From: Streptomyces sp. NBC_01454
GTDB taxonomy: Bacteria > Actinomycetota > Actinomycetes > Streptomycetales > Streptomycetaceae
Length of the DNA: 64,000 bases
Reading direction: 5' to 3'
NCBI RefSeq assembly: GCF_036227565.1
Contig: NZ_CP109460.1
Location: 2,790,001 to 2,854,000, forward strand
The notes under the pieces are model-generated. The model had not been told where the DNA came from, did not search any database, and saw nothing but the letters and a program-made list of their open reading frames with translations. Position numbers and translations under genes: made by a program. Each line of letters starts with the position of its first letter. The first letter of the stretch is position 1. Below, piece after piece: positions 42,511-51,148 of this stretch.

Positions 42511-43437
42511 GTGTCCGCCCAGCCCTCGTCCTCCCCGTCCCGTGCCCGCCTGTGGCGCACCGCCGCAGCCGTCGCCGTGCTTCTCGGACTGGCCGGCTAT
42601 CTCGTGGTGCAGTACGTCACCGGCGGTCCGGGGGCGCCGCACTGCACGGTGCGCGCCGAGGACGGCTCCAAGGAGTACGAGCTGTCGCCGGAGCAGGCCG
42701 CGAATGCCGCGACGATCTCGGCCGTGGCGTCCTCGCGCGGACTGCCGGAGCGGGCGGTGACCATCGCGCTGGCGACCGCGATGCAGGAGTCGGGGCTGCG
42801 CAACATCGAATTCGGCGACCGGGACTCGGTCGGGCTCTTCCAGCAGCGGCCGTCCCAGGACTGGGGCACCGTGCAGCAGATCATGGACCCCGTGTACGCG
42901 GCCGGGGAGTTCTACCGGCATCTGGCGAAGGTGCCCGGGTACTCCCGGCTGCCGCTGACCGTCGCCGCCCAAAAGGTGCAGCACAGCGGCTTTCCGCAGG
43001 CTTATGCCAAGCACGAGGCGAATGCCGCGCGGCTGACCGGGGCGCTCACGGGCCGCTCTCAGGGCGCCATGACCTGCGCCGAGAGCGGGCCGATGAACGC
43101 GCAGGCGGGCGGCGCCGCCAAGGTGCGGGAGAAGCTGGTGCGGGAGTTCGGCCGGGAGGTGCTCCCGGGGGCGGCCGCTGCCGCCGGTCACGCGGCCGGT
43201 CAGGGGCGCGACGTGACGATACCGGTACGGCAGTCCGGTCCGGCGGCGGGCGAAGCCCCGCGGCGCGGCTGGGAGCTGGCGACGTGGGCCATGGCGCACT
43301 CCGCCGAGCTGCGCATCGAACAGATCTCTTACGCCGGGCGGACGTGGAGCGCGGCCGATTCCGGGAAGGGCTGGCAGACGAAGCCGGCCGCCTCCCCGGC
43401 GGCGGCCCACGACGTTCGTATCATCACCGCGCAATAG
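42511..43437 (+). CDS. Membrane-anchored lytic-transglycosylase-like protein
   Basis: This 308-residue protein has an N-terminal membrane helix (TAAAVAVLLGLAGYLVVQYV) then an extracellular domain with ATISAVASSRGLPERAVTI and ALATAMQESGLRNIEFGDRD followed by SVGLFQQRPSQDWGT. The Glu in MQESGL and the GLFQQRPS segment match the catalytic glutamate region of lysozyme-like transglycosylases. Databases often name this group heavy metal transporters, for which I see no support. Peptidoglycan cleavage is inferred. GTG start at 42511, divergent from dapE. Confidence 0.72.
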   Translation: MSAQPSSSPSRARLWRTAAAVAVLLGLAGYLVVQYVTGGPGAPHCTVRAEDGSKEYELSPEQAANAATISAVASSRGLPERAVTIALATAMQESGLRNIEFGDRDSVGLFQQRPSQDWGTVQQIMDPVYAAGEFYRHLAKVPGYSRLPLTVAAQKVQHSGFPQAYAKHEANAARLTGALTGRSQGAMTCAESGPMNAQAGGAAKVREKLVREFGREVLPGAAAAAGHAAGQGRDVTIPVRQSGPAAGEAPRRGWELATWAMAHSAELRIEQISYAGRTWSAADSGKGWQTKPAASPAAAHDVRIITAQ

Positions 43438-43739
43438 TTTGCCCGGTCCCCCGAAAGGGGCACTCGCGCCAATTCCCCCTGCCCCCGGGGAAGTTGGGGA
43501 GGCGACTTTCCCGCTTCCCGCCAATTGCCTTGCCCATAAAGGGCCGTGACGTTTCCGCGGATCCTTTGCGCGTGCACATATTGCCCGCCTTTATCCAGGG
43601 CCGATTATGTGACGCGTTACCAACTCTTTACCGGAGTTCACCGCAACCTTCGGGGTTCTGAAGCGGTAGTCAGTGCGTCCGCCCGGCGGACATGGCACAT
43701 CTGTCAGAAGTCCGAGTCCTTCTCCGTAAAAGGAGCACC
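43438..43739 (+). other. 302-bp intergenic region upstream of a secreted-protein gene
   Basis: This gap is markedly less GC-rich between about 43540 and 43680 and probably holds the promoter of the secreted protein. A small CCCCCGAAAGGGG hairpin occurs near 43449. I see no gene. Confidence 0.4.
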
Positions 43740-44204
43740 ATGTCCCTCCCCGTTACGCGTCGGATCGCCCGAGCCGCCCTGCTCGTTGCAGCGGGTGCCG
43801 CTCCCGTGGTCGCTGCGGCCGGTTCCGCGGGCGCCGTGGAACTGCCCGCCAAGACGCCCGACCTGGGCGGGCTGACGGCGCCCCTGGAGTCCAAGAACAC
43901 CAGCGCCACCCTCGACCGCACCGCACACCACGGCGTCGGCCTGCTCAACGAGGCCGGCAGCAAAGCGGCCACCAAGCTCGCCCCGGCGCTCGTCGAGACC
44001 GCCGCGCCGGCCGTGAAGAAGGCCATGCCGCTCACCCAGGGCGCCGCGGACAAGGCCGAGGCTCTGGTCCGCCCGATCGCCGCGCACGGCGTCTCCACCA
44101 GCTCGCTGCCGCTCGACGCGGCCAAGGGTCTGGTCGGCTCGTCCCGCGGCCTGCTCGGCCCCGCCCAGGGCCTGCTCGGCGGTCTGCCGCTCGGCGGCCG
44201 CTGA
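43740..44204 (+). CDS. Secreted small protein, unknown function
   Basis: This 154-residue protein has a Sec signal peptide (MSLPVTRRIARAALLVAAGA, then AAGSAGAVE with an A-x-A cleavage site about residue 33). The mature protein is Ala/Leu/Lys-rich and ends in Gly-Leu repeats (SSRGLLGPAQGLLGGLPLGG). No enzyme or wall-anchoring motif is visible. The ATG at 43740 sits 5 bp after AAAAGGAG, an excellent ribosome site, so it is probably well expressed. Function unknown. Confidence 0.75.
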   Translation: MSLPVTRRIARAALLVAAGAAPVVAAAGSAGAVELPAKTPDLGGLTAPLESKNTSATLDRTAHHGVGLLNEAGSKAATKLAPALVETAAPAVKKAMPLTQGAADKAEALVRPIAAHGVSTSSLPLDAAKGLVGSSRGLLGPAQGLLGGLPLGGR

Positions 44205-44226
44205 CCGGCCGCCCGCCCGTACGACG

Positions 44227-44266
44227 CGCAGGGGTCCGGGGAGTTGACGCTCCCCGGACCCCTGCG
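44227..44266. terminator. Terminator between the secreted-protein gene and dapC
   Basis: A 17-bp perfect stem (44227-44243 with 44250-44266) with a TTGACG loop separates converging genes. Confidence 0.88.
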
Positions 44267-44288
44267 CGTGCTCATGCGCGCCGGCGGC

Positions 44289-45431
44289 TCACGACGACAG
44301 GCGGCGCACCGCGGCGTCCACCCGCTCGTCGGTGGCGGTGAAGGCGATCCGTACGAAGCGCTCCCCCGCGGTGCCGTAGAACTCGCCGGGGGCGACGAGG
44401 ATGCCGCGGTCGGCGAGCGCGGCGACGGTGTCCCAGCAGGGCTCGTCGCGGGTGGCCCACAGGTAGAGCGCGGCCTCGCTGTGCTCGATGCGGAAGCCCG
44501 CGGCCTCGAAGGCACCGCGCAGCGCGGCCCGGCGGCGGGCGTAGCGGGCGCGCTGCTCGTCGACGTGGGCGGTGTCGCCCAGCGCGGCGACGGTGGCGGC
44601 CTGGACCGGGGCCGCGATCATCATGCCGCCGTGCTTGCGGATCTGGAGCAGGTCGCCGAGGACCGCGGGGTCGCCGACGAGGAAGGCGGAGCGGTAGCCG
44701 GCGAGGTTGGAGCGCTTGGACAGCGAGTGCACGGCGACCAGGCCGTCGGTGGAGCCGCCGCAGACGTCAGGGTGCAGCACGGAGACCGGGTCGGCCTCCC
44801 AGCCCAGTTCGAGGTAGCACTCGTCACTGAAGACCAGCACGCCGTGCTCGCGCGCCCAGGCGACGGTGCGGCGCAGCTCGTCGGCGCCGAGCACCCGGCC
44901 GGTGGGGTTGGACGGCGAGTTCAGCCAGAGCAGCTTGAGGCCCCGGGGGTCCAGGTCGCAGGGGTCGTCGTAGACGACCGGTTCGGCGCCGGCCAGGCGG
45001 GCGCCGACCTCGTACGTCGGGTAGGCCAGGCGCGGGTAGGCGACCTTGTCGCCGGGGCCCAGGCCCAGCTGGGTCGGCAGCCAGGCCACCAGCTCCTTGG
45101 AGCCGACGACGGGCAGCACATGGGTGTGGTCCAGCCCCTGGGCGCCCAGGCGGTCCGCGGCCCAGCCGGTGAGCGCGTCGCGCAGCGCGGCCGTGCCCCA
45201 CACCGTCGGATAGCCCGGGCTGTCGGCCGCCGCGGTCAGCGCCTGCCGCACCAGCGCGGGGACCGGGTCGACCGGGGTGCCGACGGAGAGGTCGACGATG
45301 CCGTCGGCGTGCGCGGCGGCGGTGGTCTTGTACGGCTCCAGCCGGTCCCAGGGGAAGACCGGAAGACGGTCGCGGAGCGACTCCCTGGAAGGGTGGGGGG
45401 AGACGGGCTGGGGAGAGGAGGCTGCGCCCAC
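44289..45431 (-). CDS. dapC: Succinyl-diaminopimelate aminotransferase
   Basis: This 380-residue PLP-dependent aminotransferase of fold type I has a tail of the substrate-binding domain (TPVDPVPALVRQAL, then PGYPTVWGTAALR), the Asn/Pro motif LNSPSNPTGRV, DECYLELGWE and the PLP lysine in SLSKRSNLAGYR (near residue 230), plus the C-terminal Arg in RFVRIAFTA. DapC makes N-succinyl-LL-diaminopimelate. I chose the GTG at 45431; longer starts run into low-complexity sequence. It lies next to the 7Fe ferredoxin gene, as in Rv1177-Rv1178. Confidence 0.9.
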   Translation of the reverse strand: MGAASSPQPVSPHPSRESLRDRLPVFPWDRLEPYKTTAAAHADGIVDLSVGTPVDPVPALVRQALTAAADSPGYPTVWGTAALRDALTGWAADRLGAQGLDHTHVLPVVGSKELVAWLPTQLGLGPGDKVAYPRLAYPTYEVGARLAGAEPVVYDDPCDLDPRGLKLLWLNSPSNPTGRVLGADELRRTVAWAREHGVLVFSDECYLELGWEADPVSVLHPDVCGGSTDGLVAVHSLSKRSNLAGYRSAFLVGDPAVLGDLLQIRKHGGMMIAAPVQAATVAALGDTAHVDEQRARYARRRAALRGAFEAAGFRIEHSEAALYLWATRDEPCWDTVAALADRGILVAPGEFYGTAGERFVRIAFTATDERVDAAVRRLSS

Positions 45432-45580
45432 GGTGCTCTCTTTCTGGTGGTGCTCGGACCCCGGCAGACATGCCTCGGCCCCGTACGGAACGGGCCGTAC
45501 GGGACCGGGCGGCGCCGTGCGACCGCTGACGAACCGGGAAGCAAGAGGGAGCGGGCGGCTCCCCCTTGGCCCTGGGGTCG

Positions 45581-45901
45581 TTACTGGTTCTGCGGCGGCA
45601 GGGCCGCGATGAAGGGGTGGTCGCGCTCGATCAGGCCGAGCTTGCTGGCGCCACCGGGCGAGCCGAGCTCGTCGAAGAACTCCACATTCGCCTTGTAGTA
45701 GTCCTTCCACTCCTCGGGAGTGTCGTCCTCGTAGAAGATCGCCTCGACCGGGCACACCGGCTCACAGGCGCCACAGTCGACGCATTCGTCCGGGTGGATG
45801 TACAAGGACCGGGAGCCCTCGTAGATGCAGTCGACCGGGCACTCCTCGATGCACGCCTTGTCCTTGACGTCGACACAAGGCTGCGCGATGACGTAGGTCA
45901 C
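45581..45901 (-). CDS. fdxA: Seven-iron ferredoxin (FdxA type)
   Basis: This 106-residue bacterial ferredoxin has two cluster motifs. CVDVKDKACIEECPVDC gives a [3Fe-4S] type pattern with a spaced first Cys, and CVDCGACEPVCPVEA gives a [4Fe-4S] cluster. The C-terminal half (DDTPEEWKDYYKANVEFFDE) is the usual extension. It passes electrons to oxygenases and reductases in the cytoplasm. The GTG at 45901 starts VTYVIAQPC, the family's normal start. Confidence 0.93.
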   Translation of the reverse strand: MTYVIAQPCVDVKDKACIEECPVDCIYEGSRSLYIHPDECVDCGACEPVCPVEAIFYEDDTPEEWKDYYKANVEFFDELGSPGGASKLGLIERDHPFIAALPPQNQ

Positions 45902-46041
45902 GCTGTCGTTCCTCCTCGGTAGGGCCGGCGGACCGATTGGCAGTACCGCCGCTGGGCGCGCGGGAGCGCGGCGTCGTCGATGCCCGCCATCTAGTATCTC
46001 CGTTCCCGGGCGCGAGACGAACAAGAGGGGCGGTTTGAGCG

Positions 46042-47085
46042 ATGGAATTCCTGGCCGGTGGCCGCGGGGAGGTTCGCATCACCCGCGCTGACGTGGGCAA
46101 AAGGGTATCCGTCCGGCGTCTGACCGGGGACGGGGAGGGGTCGGAGAAGTTCACCGACGCGGTCGGGGTGCTCACATCCTGGAACGAAGGTGTGCTGAGC
46201 ATCACACGGCGCAACGGCGAGTGTGCCCGGATCGCGGAGTCCTCCCTGGTCGCGGCCAAGGTGGTGCCCGCCGCCCCGGCGCGCCGCAGGGTCCCGTCGG
46301 CCACCGTCCGTGAGCTCCAGGAGGTCGCGGCCCGCGGCTGGCCCGCCGTCGAGACAGAGCGTCTCGGGGAGTGGACGCTGCGTGCCTCGGGGGGCTTCAC
46401 CCGCCGCGCCAATTCCGTCCTGCCGCTCGGCGACCCCGGCGTCCCGCTGGAGACGGCGCTGGAGCGGATCACCCGGTGGTACGGCGTCCGCGGGCTGCCG
46501 CCGGCGATCGCGGTCGCCACCGGCCGGGCGGACACCGACGCGGAGCTGACCGCGCGGCTGGCGGAGCGCGGCTGGGCCGACGAGCGGCACACCAGGATCC
46601 GGATCGCGCCGCTGGCCCCGCTCGCCGACACTCCCCCGGGCCCCGCCGGGGGCACCCCCGGCGCCGTCACCCTGTCCCGGGAGCCGGAGGCGGACTGGCT
46701 GGCCCTGTACAACCGGACCGGCGAGGGCGGCCCCGGCGGGCAGGTGTCCGAGAACGCCCTGAAGGTGCTGACCGGCGGCCCCTCGGTGTGGTGCGCGACG
46801 GTGCACGGCGCGGACGGCCGGACCACGGCGATCGGGCGGCTGGCCGTCGACGGGCGCTGGGCGGGCTTCTCGGCGGTCGAGGTGGCCCCGGACGCGCGGC
46901 GGCAGGGTCTGGCCACCCTGGTGATGACGGCACTCGCCGAACGGGCCCTCGCGGAGGGCGCCTCGGCCGCGTACCTCCAGGTCGAGGCGGACAACACCGG
47001 CGCCCTCGGGTTCTACGACCGGCTCGGCTTCACCGACCACCACGGCTACCACTACCGGCGGGCCCTGCCGGACGCCCCGCGCTGA
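46042..47085 (+). CDS. GNAT acetyltransferase, likely Cg3035-type N-acetylglutamate synthase
   Basis: This 347-residue protein has a small N-terminal beta domain (ITRADVGKRVSVRRLTGDG and VLSITRRNGECARI), a middle segment LRASGGFTRRANSVLPLGD, and a C-terminal GNAT domain with the acetyl-CoA loop VAPDARRQGLATLVM near residue 285. The layout and the GGF-RANSVLP segment match Corynebacterium Cg3035, an N-acetylglutamate synthase for arginine synthesis; this assignment is from memory. A short Pro/Gly linker (TPPGPAGGTPGA) is encoded by a GC palindrome. ATG start at 46042, divergent from fdxA. Confidence 0.75.
   Translation: MEFLAGGRGEVRITRADVGKRVSVRRLTGDGEGSEKFTDAVGVLTSWNEGVLSITRRNGECARIAESSLVAAKVVPAAPARRRVPSATVRELQEVAARGWPAVETERLGEWTLRASGGFTRRANSVLPLGDPGVPLETALERITRWYGVRGLPPAIAVATGRADTDAELTARLAERGWADERHTRIRIAPLAPLADTPPGPAGGTPGAVTLSREPEADWLALYNRTGEGGPGGQVSENALKVLTGGPSVWCATVHGADGRTTAIGRLAVDGRWAGFSAVEVAPDARRQGLATLVMTALAERALAEGASAAYLQVEADNTGALGFYDRLGFTDHHGYHYRRALPDAPR
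46633..46652. repeat. Short palindrome encoding a Pro/Gly linker
   Basis: CCCCCGG pairs with CCGGGGG around GCCCCG in the acetyltransferase gene, in a Pro-Gly-rich linker. It may be a remnant of an interspersed palindrome similar in kind to the sigma-gene one, or simple low complexity. Confidence 0.35.
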
Positions 47086-47099
47086 AGGGCGGTCCTCCC

Positions 47100-48011
47100 A
47101 TGCCCCAGGAACCCGAGCCCGGTGCGGACGGCGCCCGCGCGGCGCGACGGCGGCAGTTCGCCGAGGCCGCGCGCGCCGAGCGGCCCGACCTGGCGCTGCT
47201 GTGCCTGCTGATCGCCGCCGAGGCCGATCCCGCGCTGGACGAGGCGGGCATCGACGAGGCCCAGATCGAACTGGACCGGCTGGCCGGGCTGCTCCCGTAC
47301 GCGCCCGACCGCCGCCCGGCCGGCGCCCCGGACGGCACCGCCGCGCGCCGCCCCGGCGACAGCGGTCCCGAAGCCTGGGCCCAAAACCTCGCCGAACTGC
47401 TCGGCACCCGGTACGGCTTCGGCGGCTCGCCCGCCGACTACCGGCGGCTGGAGTCCTCGCTGCTGCACGAGGTGCTGCGGCGGCGCCGCGGGCTGCCGAT
47501 CCTGCTGTCGGTGGTGTGGATGGAGGTCGCCCGGCGGGCCGGCGCGCCCGTGTACGGGGTGGCGCTGCCCGGCCATTTCGTCGTCGGCTTCGGCGATCCC
47601 CTGGGCGCGCATGTGCTGGCCGATCCGTTCGGCGGCGGCCGGCCGCTGACCGAGGAGGACACCGAGCTGCTGGTCGCGGGCGCGACCGGGGAGCGCCTGA
47701 GCCGGCGGATGACGGCGCCCGCCGGCCCCCTGGAGATCGTGCTGCGGGTGCTCCACAACATCCGGGCCTGGGCCCGGGCCCGGCCCGAGCACAGCGCGGT
47801 GCAGCTGTGGGCGCTGGAGCTGTCGCTGCTGCTGCCGAGCCATCCGGCGCGGCTGCGCCACGAGCGGGCCCAACTGCTCGTCGAGCGCGGTGAGTTCCTC
47901 GCGGGCGCGGCCGAGCTGGAGGAGTACGCGCGGGTCGTGGAGCCCGTCGAGCCCGCCGGGGCGAAGGCCATCCGGCGTCAGGCCGCGGCGGCGCGCGCCA
48001 TGCTCAACTGA
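47100..48011 (+). CDS. SirB1-like transglutaminase-fold protein
   Basis: This 303-residue protein has the SirB1/transglutaminase-like_2 core: LESSLLHEVLRRRRGLPILL, then VVWMEVARRAGAPVYGVALPGHFVVGF near residues 138-165, and a tetratricopeptide-like C-terminal helical part (LRHERAQLLVERGEFLAGAA). The conserved His in PGHF and the Leu/Pro-rich loop are typical. The active-site Cys of true transglutaminases is not evident. Function unclear. The ATG at 47100 lies 14 bp after the acetyltransferase stop, and the 3' end overlaps the converging phosphatase gene by 34 bp. Confidence 0.83.
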   Translation: MPQEPEPGADGARAARRRQFAEAARAERPDLALLCLLIAAEADPALDEAGIDEAQIELDRLAGLLPYAPDRRPAGAPDGTAARRPGDSGPEAWAQNLAELLGTRYGFGGSPADYRRLESSLLHEVLRRRRGLPILLSVVWMEVARRAGAPVYGVALPGHFVVGFGDPLGAHVLADPFGGGRPLTEEDTELLVAGATGERLSRRMTAPAGPLEIVLRVLHNIRAWARARPEHSAVQLWALELSLLLPSHPARLRHERAQLLVERGEFLAGAAELEEYARVVEPVEPAGAKAIRRQAAAARAMLN

Positions 48012-49105
48012 GCGGCGGTGGGGGTGCGGCGGACGACCAGCACCGTGGCGTCGTCCTTGAGGTCGCCGTGGGTGAAGGATTCCAGGTCGGCGCGGAGCGT
48101 ACGGGCCAGTTCGGCCGGCTCCAGATGCGTCCACCCGGCCAGCCGCTCCTCCAGCGGGTAGAACTCGCCGTCCTTGCCGCGCGCCTCGGTCACCCCGTCC
48201 GTGCACAGCACGAGCCAGTCGTCGGGGTCGGGGTGGATCCGCACGCTCCGGCGCGGCTCGTGACCGAGTGAGCCCAGCCCGAGGGGCAGGGCGCCCTCGC
48301 CGTCGCGGCGCTCGTGGACCTCGCCGTGGCGCAGCACGTAGTACGGGATGTGGCCGCAGGACAGCACCCGGCCCTGCGTCCGGCCGGGCATGCTGCGCAC
48401 CTCCATCAGCAGCGCGGTGACGAAGCGCTCGTCGGTGCCCTGCTCGGCCGAGCGGGCGTTGTAGCGGGCCAGCGCCTGCTCCATCCGTCCGGCCACCGAT
48501 TCCAGCGAGTCCAGGTACTGCGCGGCCTCGCGGAACGACGCCAGCACCTCGATGCCCGCCCCGATCGCCGGCATGCCCTTGCCCTGGACGTCGCCGATCA
48601 TCAGCCGCAGCCCGTGCGGGGTGTCGATGGCCTCGTAGATGTCGCCGCCGACCCGGGCCCCCTCCTGGGCGGAGACGTAGAAGCCGTACGCGTCGACCGG
48701 GCCCGCGCTGAGCGGCAGCTCGCGCAGCACCGCCCGCTGGACCGTGTCGGCCACCAGGGACGTGCGGGCGTGCAGCGCCTCACGCTGGAGCCGGGTGTGG
48801 CACAGCACCAGGGAGAACAGGGCGACCAGGAAGGAGCCGAAGACGCCCACCACCCGGGTGGCCGGTATCCAGTCGGGCACGGTGAAGATGTCGACATAGG
48901 TCAGGCACACAACGAAGACGGTGGCCACCAGCAGCGTCCGGCGGAACGAGCAGCGCAGCGCGGCGTACAGCGGGACGATGCCCACGAAGGCCGAGATGTG
49001 CAGCTCCGGTCCGGTCGTCGCATCCAGGGTGGTGACGACGACGATCACGAAGATCATGAACACGGGAGTCCAGCGGCTGCTGTCCGTGCCTCGGTCGGCT
49101 GGCAT
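47978..49105 (-). CDS. Membrane-bound PP2C (SpoIIE/RsbU-type) phosphatase
   Basis: This 375-residue protein has about four N-terminal helices (FMIFVIVVVTTL, GIVPLYAAL, LLVATVFVVCLTYVDIF, RVVGVFGSFLVALFSLVLCH) then a PP2C SpoIIE-type domain: EGARVGGDIYEAIDTPHG, LMIGDVQGKGMPAIGAG, LSCGHIPYYVL, LVLCTDGVTEARG and the late DDATVLVVRR. These Asp residues bind the metals. Members dephosphorylate anti-anti-sigma factors and so control stress sigma factors. No partner gene is adjacent. ATG start at 49105; it overlaps SirB1 by 34 bp at its 3' end. Confidence 0.9.
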   Translation of the reverse strand: MPADRGTDSSRWTPVFMIFVIVVVTTLDATTGPELHISAFVGIVPLYAALRCSFRRTLLVATVFVVCLTYVDIFTVPDWIPATRVVGVFGSFLVALFSLVLCHTRLQREALHARTSLVADTVQRAVLRELPLSAGPVDAYGFYVSAQEGARVGGDIYEAIDTPHGLRLMIGDVQGKGMPAIGAGIEVLASFREAAQYLDSLESVAGRMEQALARYNARSAEQGTDERFVTALLMEVRSMPGRTQGRVLSCGHIPYYVLRHGEVHERRDGEGALPLGLGSLGHEPRRSVRIHPDPDDWLVLCTDGVTEARGKDGEFYPLEERLAGWTHLEPAELARTLRADLESFTHGDLKDDATVLVVRRTPTAAQLSMARAAAA

Positions 49106-49196
49106 AACACTTCAAGCCTGCGATATGCCGCCCGCCCGCGCACCGGGACACCGGGCCGCGGGGGCGGGCGTCTGCGCGGGCGGGCGGCCCATGAGC

Positions 49197-49802
49197 CTAG
49201 AGCCAGCCCTTGTCGCGGGCCGTGCGGACGGCCTCGGCGCGGTTGCGGGCGCCGGTCTTCTGGATGGCGAGGGACAGGTAGTTGCGGACCGTGCCCTGGG
49301 AGAGATGGAGCGCGCCGGCGATCTCGGCGTTGGTGGCGCCGTCGGCGGCGGTCCGCAGGACCTCCCGCTCCCGCTCGGTCAGCGGACTGGCGCCGTCGGC
49401 GAGCGCGGCCGCCGCCAGCACCGGGTCGATGACCCGCTCACCGCGCAGCACACGCCGTACCGCTTCGGCGAGCCGGGCCGCCGGGGCGTCCTTGACGAGG
49501 AAGGCATCGGCGCCGGACTCCATGGCGCGGCGCAGATAGCCGGGGCGGCCGAAGGTGGTCAGGATGACGATCTTGACGCCGGGGCAGGCGGCGCGCAGCG
49601 CGGCCGCGGCGTCCAGTCCGCTGAGGCCGGGCATCTCGATGTCCAGGAGCGCGACGTCCACGGCGTGTTCCCGCGCGGCCGGGACCACCTCGTCCCCGCG
49701 GGCCGCCTGGGCGACGACGGTGAGATCGTCCTCCAGCGACAGCAGCGCGGCCAGCGCCTCGCGGACCATCGACTGGTCCTCCGCCAGCAGCACTCGGATC
49801 AT
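49197..49802 (-). CDS. NarL/LuxR-type response regulator
   Basis: This 201-residue regulator has a receiver domain with the phosphoacceptor Asp54 (ALLDIEMPG), acidic DQ pocket residues near the start, the Thr/Lys switch region (ILTTFG, LVKDAPA), and a C-terminal LuxR HTH (PLTEREREVLRTAADG and NAEIAGALHLSQGTVRNYLS). The ATG at 49802 is chosen (MIRVLLAEDQ). It is the last gene of an operon with its sensor kinase and an ABC exporter and is likely to act at the palindrome 52925-52940. Confidence 0.92.
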   Translation of the reverse strand: MIRVLLAEDQSMVREALAALLSLEDDLTVVAQAARGDEVVPAAREHAVDVALLDIEMPGLSGLDAAAALRAACPGVKIVILTTFGRPGYLRRAMESGADAFLVKDAPAARLAEAVRRVLRGERVIDPVLAAAALADGASPLTEREREVLRTAADGATNAEIAGALHLSQGTVRNYLSLAIQKTGARNRAEAVRTARDKGWL

Positions 49803-49845
49803 GCGGGCCACCTTAAGCCGTACGAGTGGGGGGCCGCGGCGCCGG

Positions 49846-51138
49846 CTACGCGCGGGGAGACGGCGCGAGGGGACCCGGCACCGGGCCGTCGGTGGCGGGG
49901 CCGGTCACGGGCCCGGAAGAGCTGTCCGGGACGGGGGCCGCGCCGCCGGTGCGGGCGGCGGCGCCCAGCGGAACGGAGGCGCGCAGCGCGAAGCCGCGCC
50001 CGCGCGGGGCGGGGCCGGTCTCCAGATGCCCGCCGGCCAGCCCGATGCGTTCGCGCAGACCGCTGAGGCCGTTGCCGTCGTGCTGGGCGCGGGGCGGCCC
50101 CTCGCCGTCGTCGAGCACCGTCAGACGCAGGTAGCGGCGCTCGTCGGCCTCCCACTCCTCGGAGAGCAGCAGCTCGCAGCGGTGGGCCCCGCTGTGCCGC
50201 AGGACGTTGGTGGCGGCCTCGCGCAGCGCCCAGGCCAGCGCCCCCTCCTCGTCGGCGGCGAGCCCGCGGTACTCGCCCTCCAGCGCCGGATCGGCGGTGA
50301 CCACGATCCCCGCGGTGCGCAGCGCGGCCCGGGCGGCGGCCAGCTCGACGGCGAGCCGGGGTGTGCGGTAGCCGGTGACCGCCTCGCGCACATCGACCAG
50401 CGCCTGGCGGCTCACCTGCTCGATGTCGGCGACCTGCCGGGCGGCGTCCTCGGGCCGGCCGGGCAGCATCCGGCCGGCCAGCTCGCTCTTGAGCGTGATC
50501 AGCGAGAGGGAGTGGCCCAGGAGGTCGTGCAGATCGCGGGCGAGCCGCAGCCGCTCGTCGTTGGCGGCCAGGCGGGCGACCTCCTGGCGGGCGGCGCGCA
50601 GCTCCGTGGTGGTGTGGATCAGGTACTGCACCCCGACCATCATGAAGCCGGTGCCCAGCGCGGGCAGACCGTAGGCGAAGAGGTAGTAGCCGTGGATCTG
50701 CGGATAGCGCGCCCCGACGGCGAGCAGCACCGCGGTGATCAGCGGAATCGACCACCGGGACTGCTTCCAGGGCAGCGCCACCGCCGAGCTGACGCTGGTG
50801 AAGATGAACAGCACCAGCCACGAGGCGTCCAGCGCCCAGGACAGTCCGGCCGACAGCCCCAGCATCACGGCCAGCAGGCCGTAGATCAGCGGGCGGGTGG
50901 CCGTGCGCCACATGTGCCGGAAGATCAGCAGGAAGTAGCTGAGCACGAAGAGCGTGAGCCCCAGGCCGCCCCAGATCTGTTCGGACAAGGGGGTGCCGGG
51001 CCGCAGCATCTCGCCGACCGGGCCGGCGAGATACAGCAGCCAGATGGCGATCCAGGCCGTCTTGCCGAACGCCTGGCGGCGGGTGCGGGCGGCCTGCCCC
51101 ATCCTCATGGGGTTCTCGGCCCAGGGCTCGCTCTTCAT
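49846..51138 (-). CDS. DesK-type sensor histidine kinase
   Basis: This 430-residue kinase has five or six N-terminal membrane helices, then a HisKA_3 dimerisation domain with the phosphoacceptor His204 in RDLHDLLGHSLSL, and a HATPase domain (NVLRHSGAHRCEL, VLDDGEGPPR, GNGLSGLRERIGLAGG). The tail is Pro/Gly-rich. DesK-like kinases often sense membrane state or antibiotics. The ATG at 51138 lies 10 bp after the permease stop, so the four genes ATPase-permease-kinase-regulator form one transcription unit. Confidence 0.92.
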   Translation of the reverse strand: MKSEPWAENPMRMGQAARTRRQAFGKTAWIAIWLLYLAGPVGEMLRPGTPLSEQIWGGLGLTLFVLSYFLLIFRHMWRTATRPLIYGLLAVMLGLSAGLSWALDASWLVLFIFTSVSSAVALPWKQSRWSIPLITAVLLAVGARYPQIHGYYLFAYGLPALGTGFMMVGVQYLIHTTTELRAARQEVARLAANDERLRLARDLHDLLGHSLSLITLKSELAGRMLPGRPEDAARQVADIEQVSRQALVDVREAVTGYRTPRLAVELAAARAALRTAGIVVTADPALEGEYRGLAADEEGALAWALREAATNVLRHSGAHRCELLLSEEWEADERRYLRLTVLDDGEGPPRAQHDGNGLSGLRERIGLAGGHLETGPAPRGRGFALRASVPLGAAARTGGAAPVPDSSSGPVTGPATDGPVPGPLAPSPRA

Positions 51139-51148
51139 CTGCCGTGTC

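Noticed and set aside
43741..44515. Minus-strand 281-residue ORF opposite the secreted-protein gene
   Set aside because: It is Pro/Arg/Ser-rich and crosses the terminator and the end of dapC; the plus-strand gene has a signal peptide and ideal ribosome site.
45432..45755. Longer dapC start at 45755
   Set aside because: The extra sequence is Arg/Pro low complexity that overlaps the ferredoxin gene; the GTG at 45431 has its own ribosome site.
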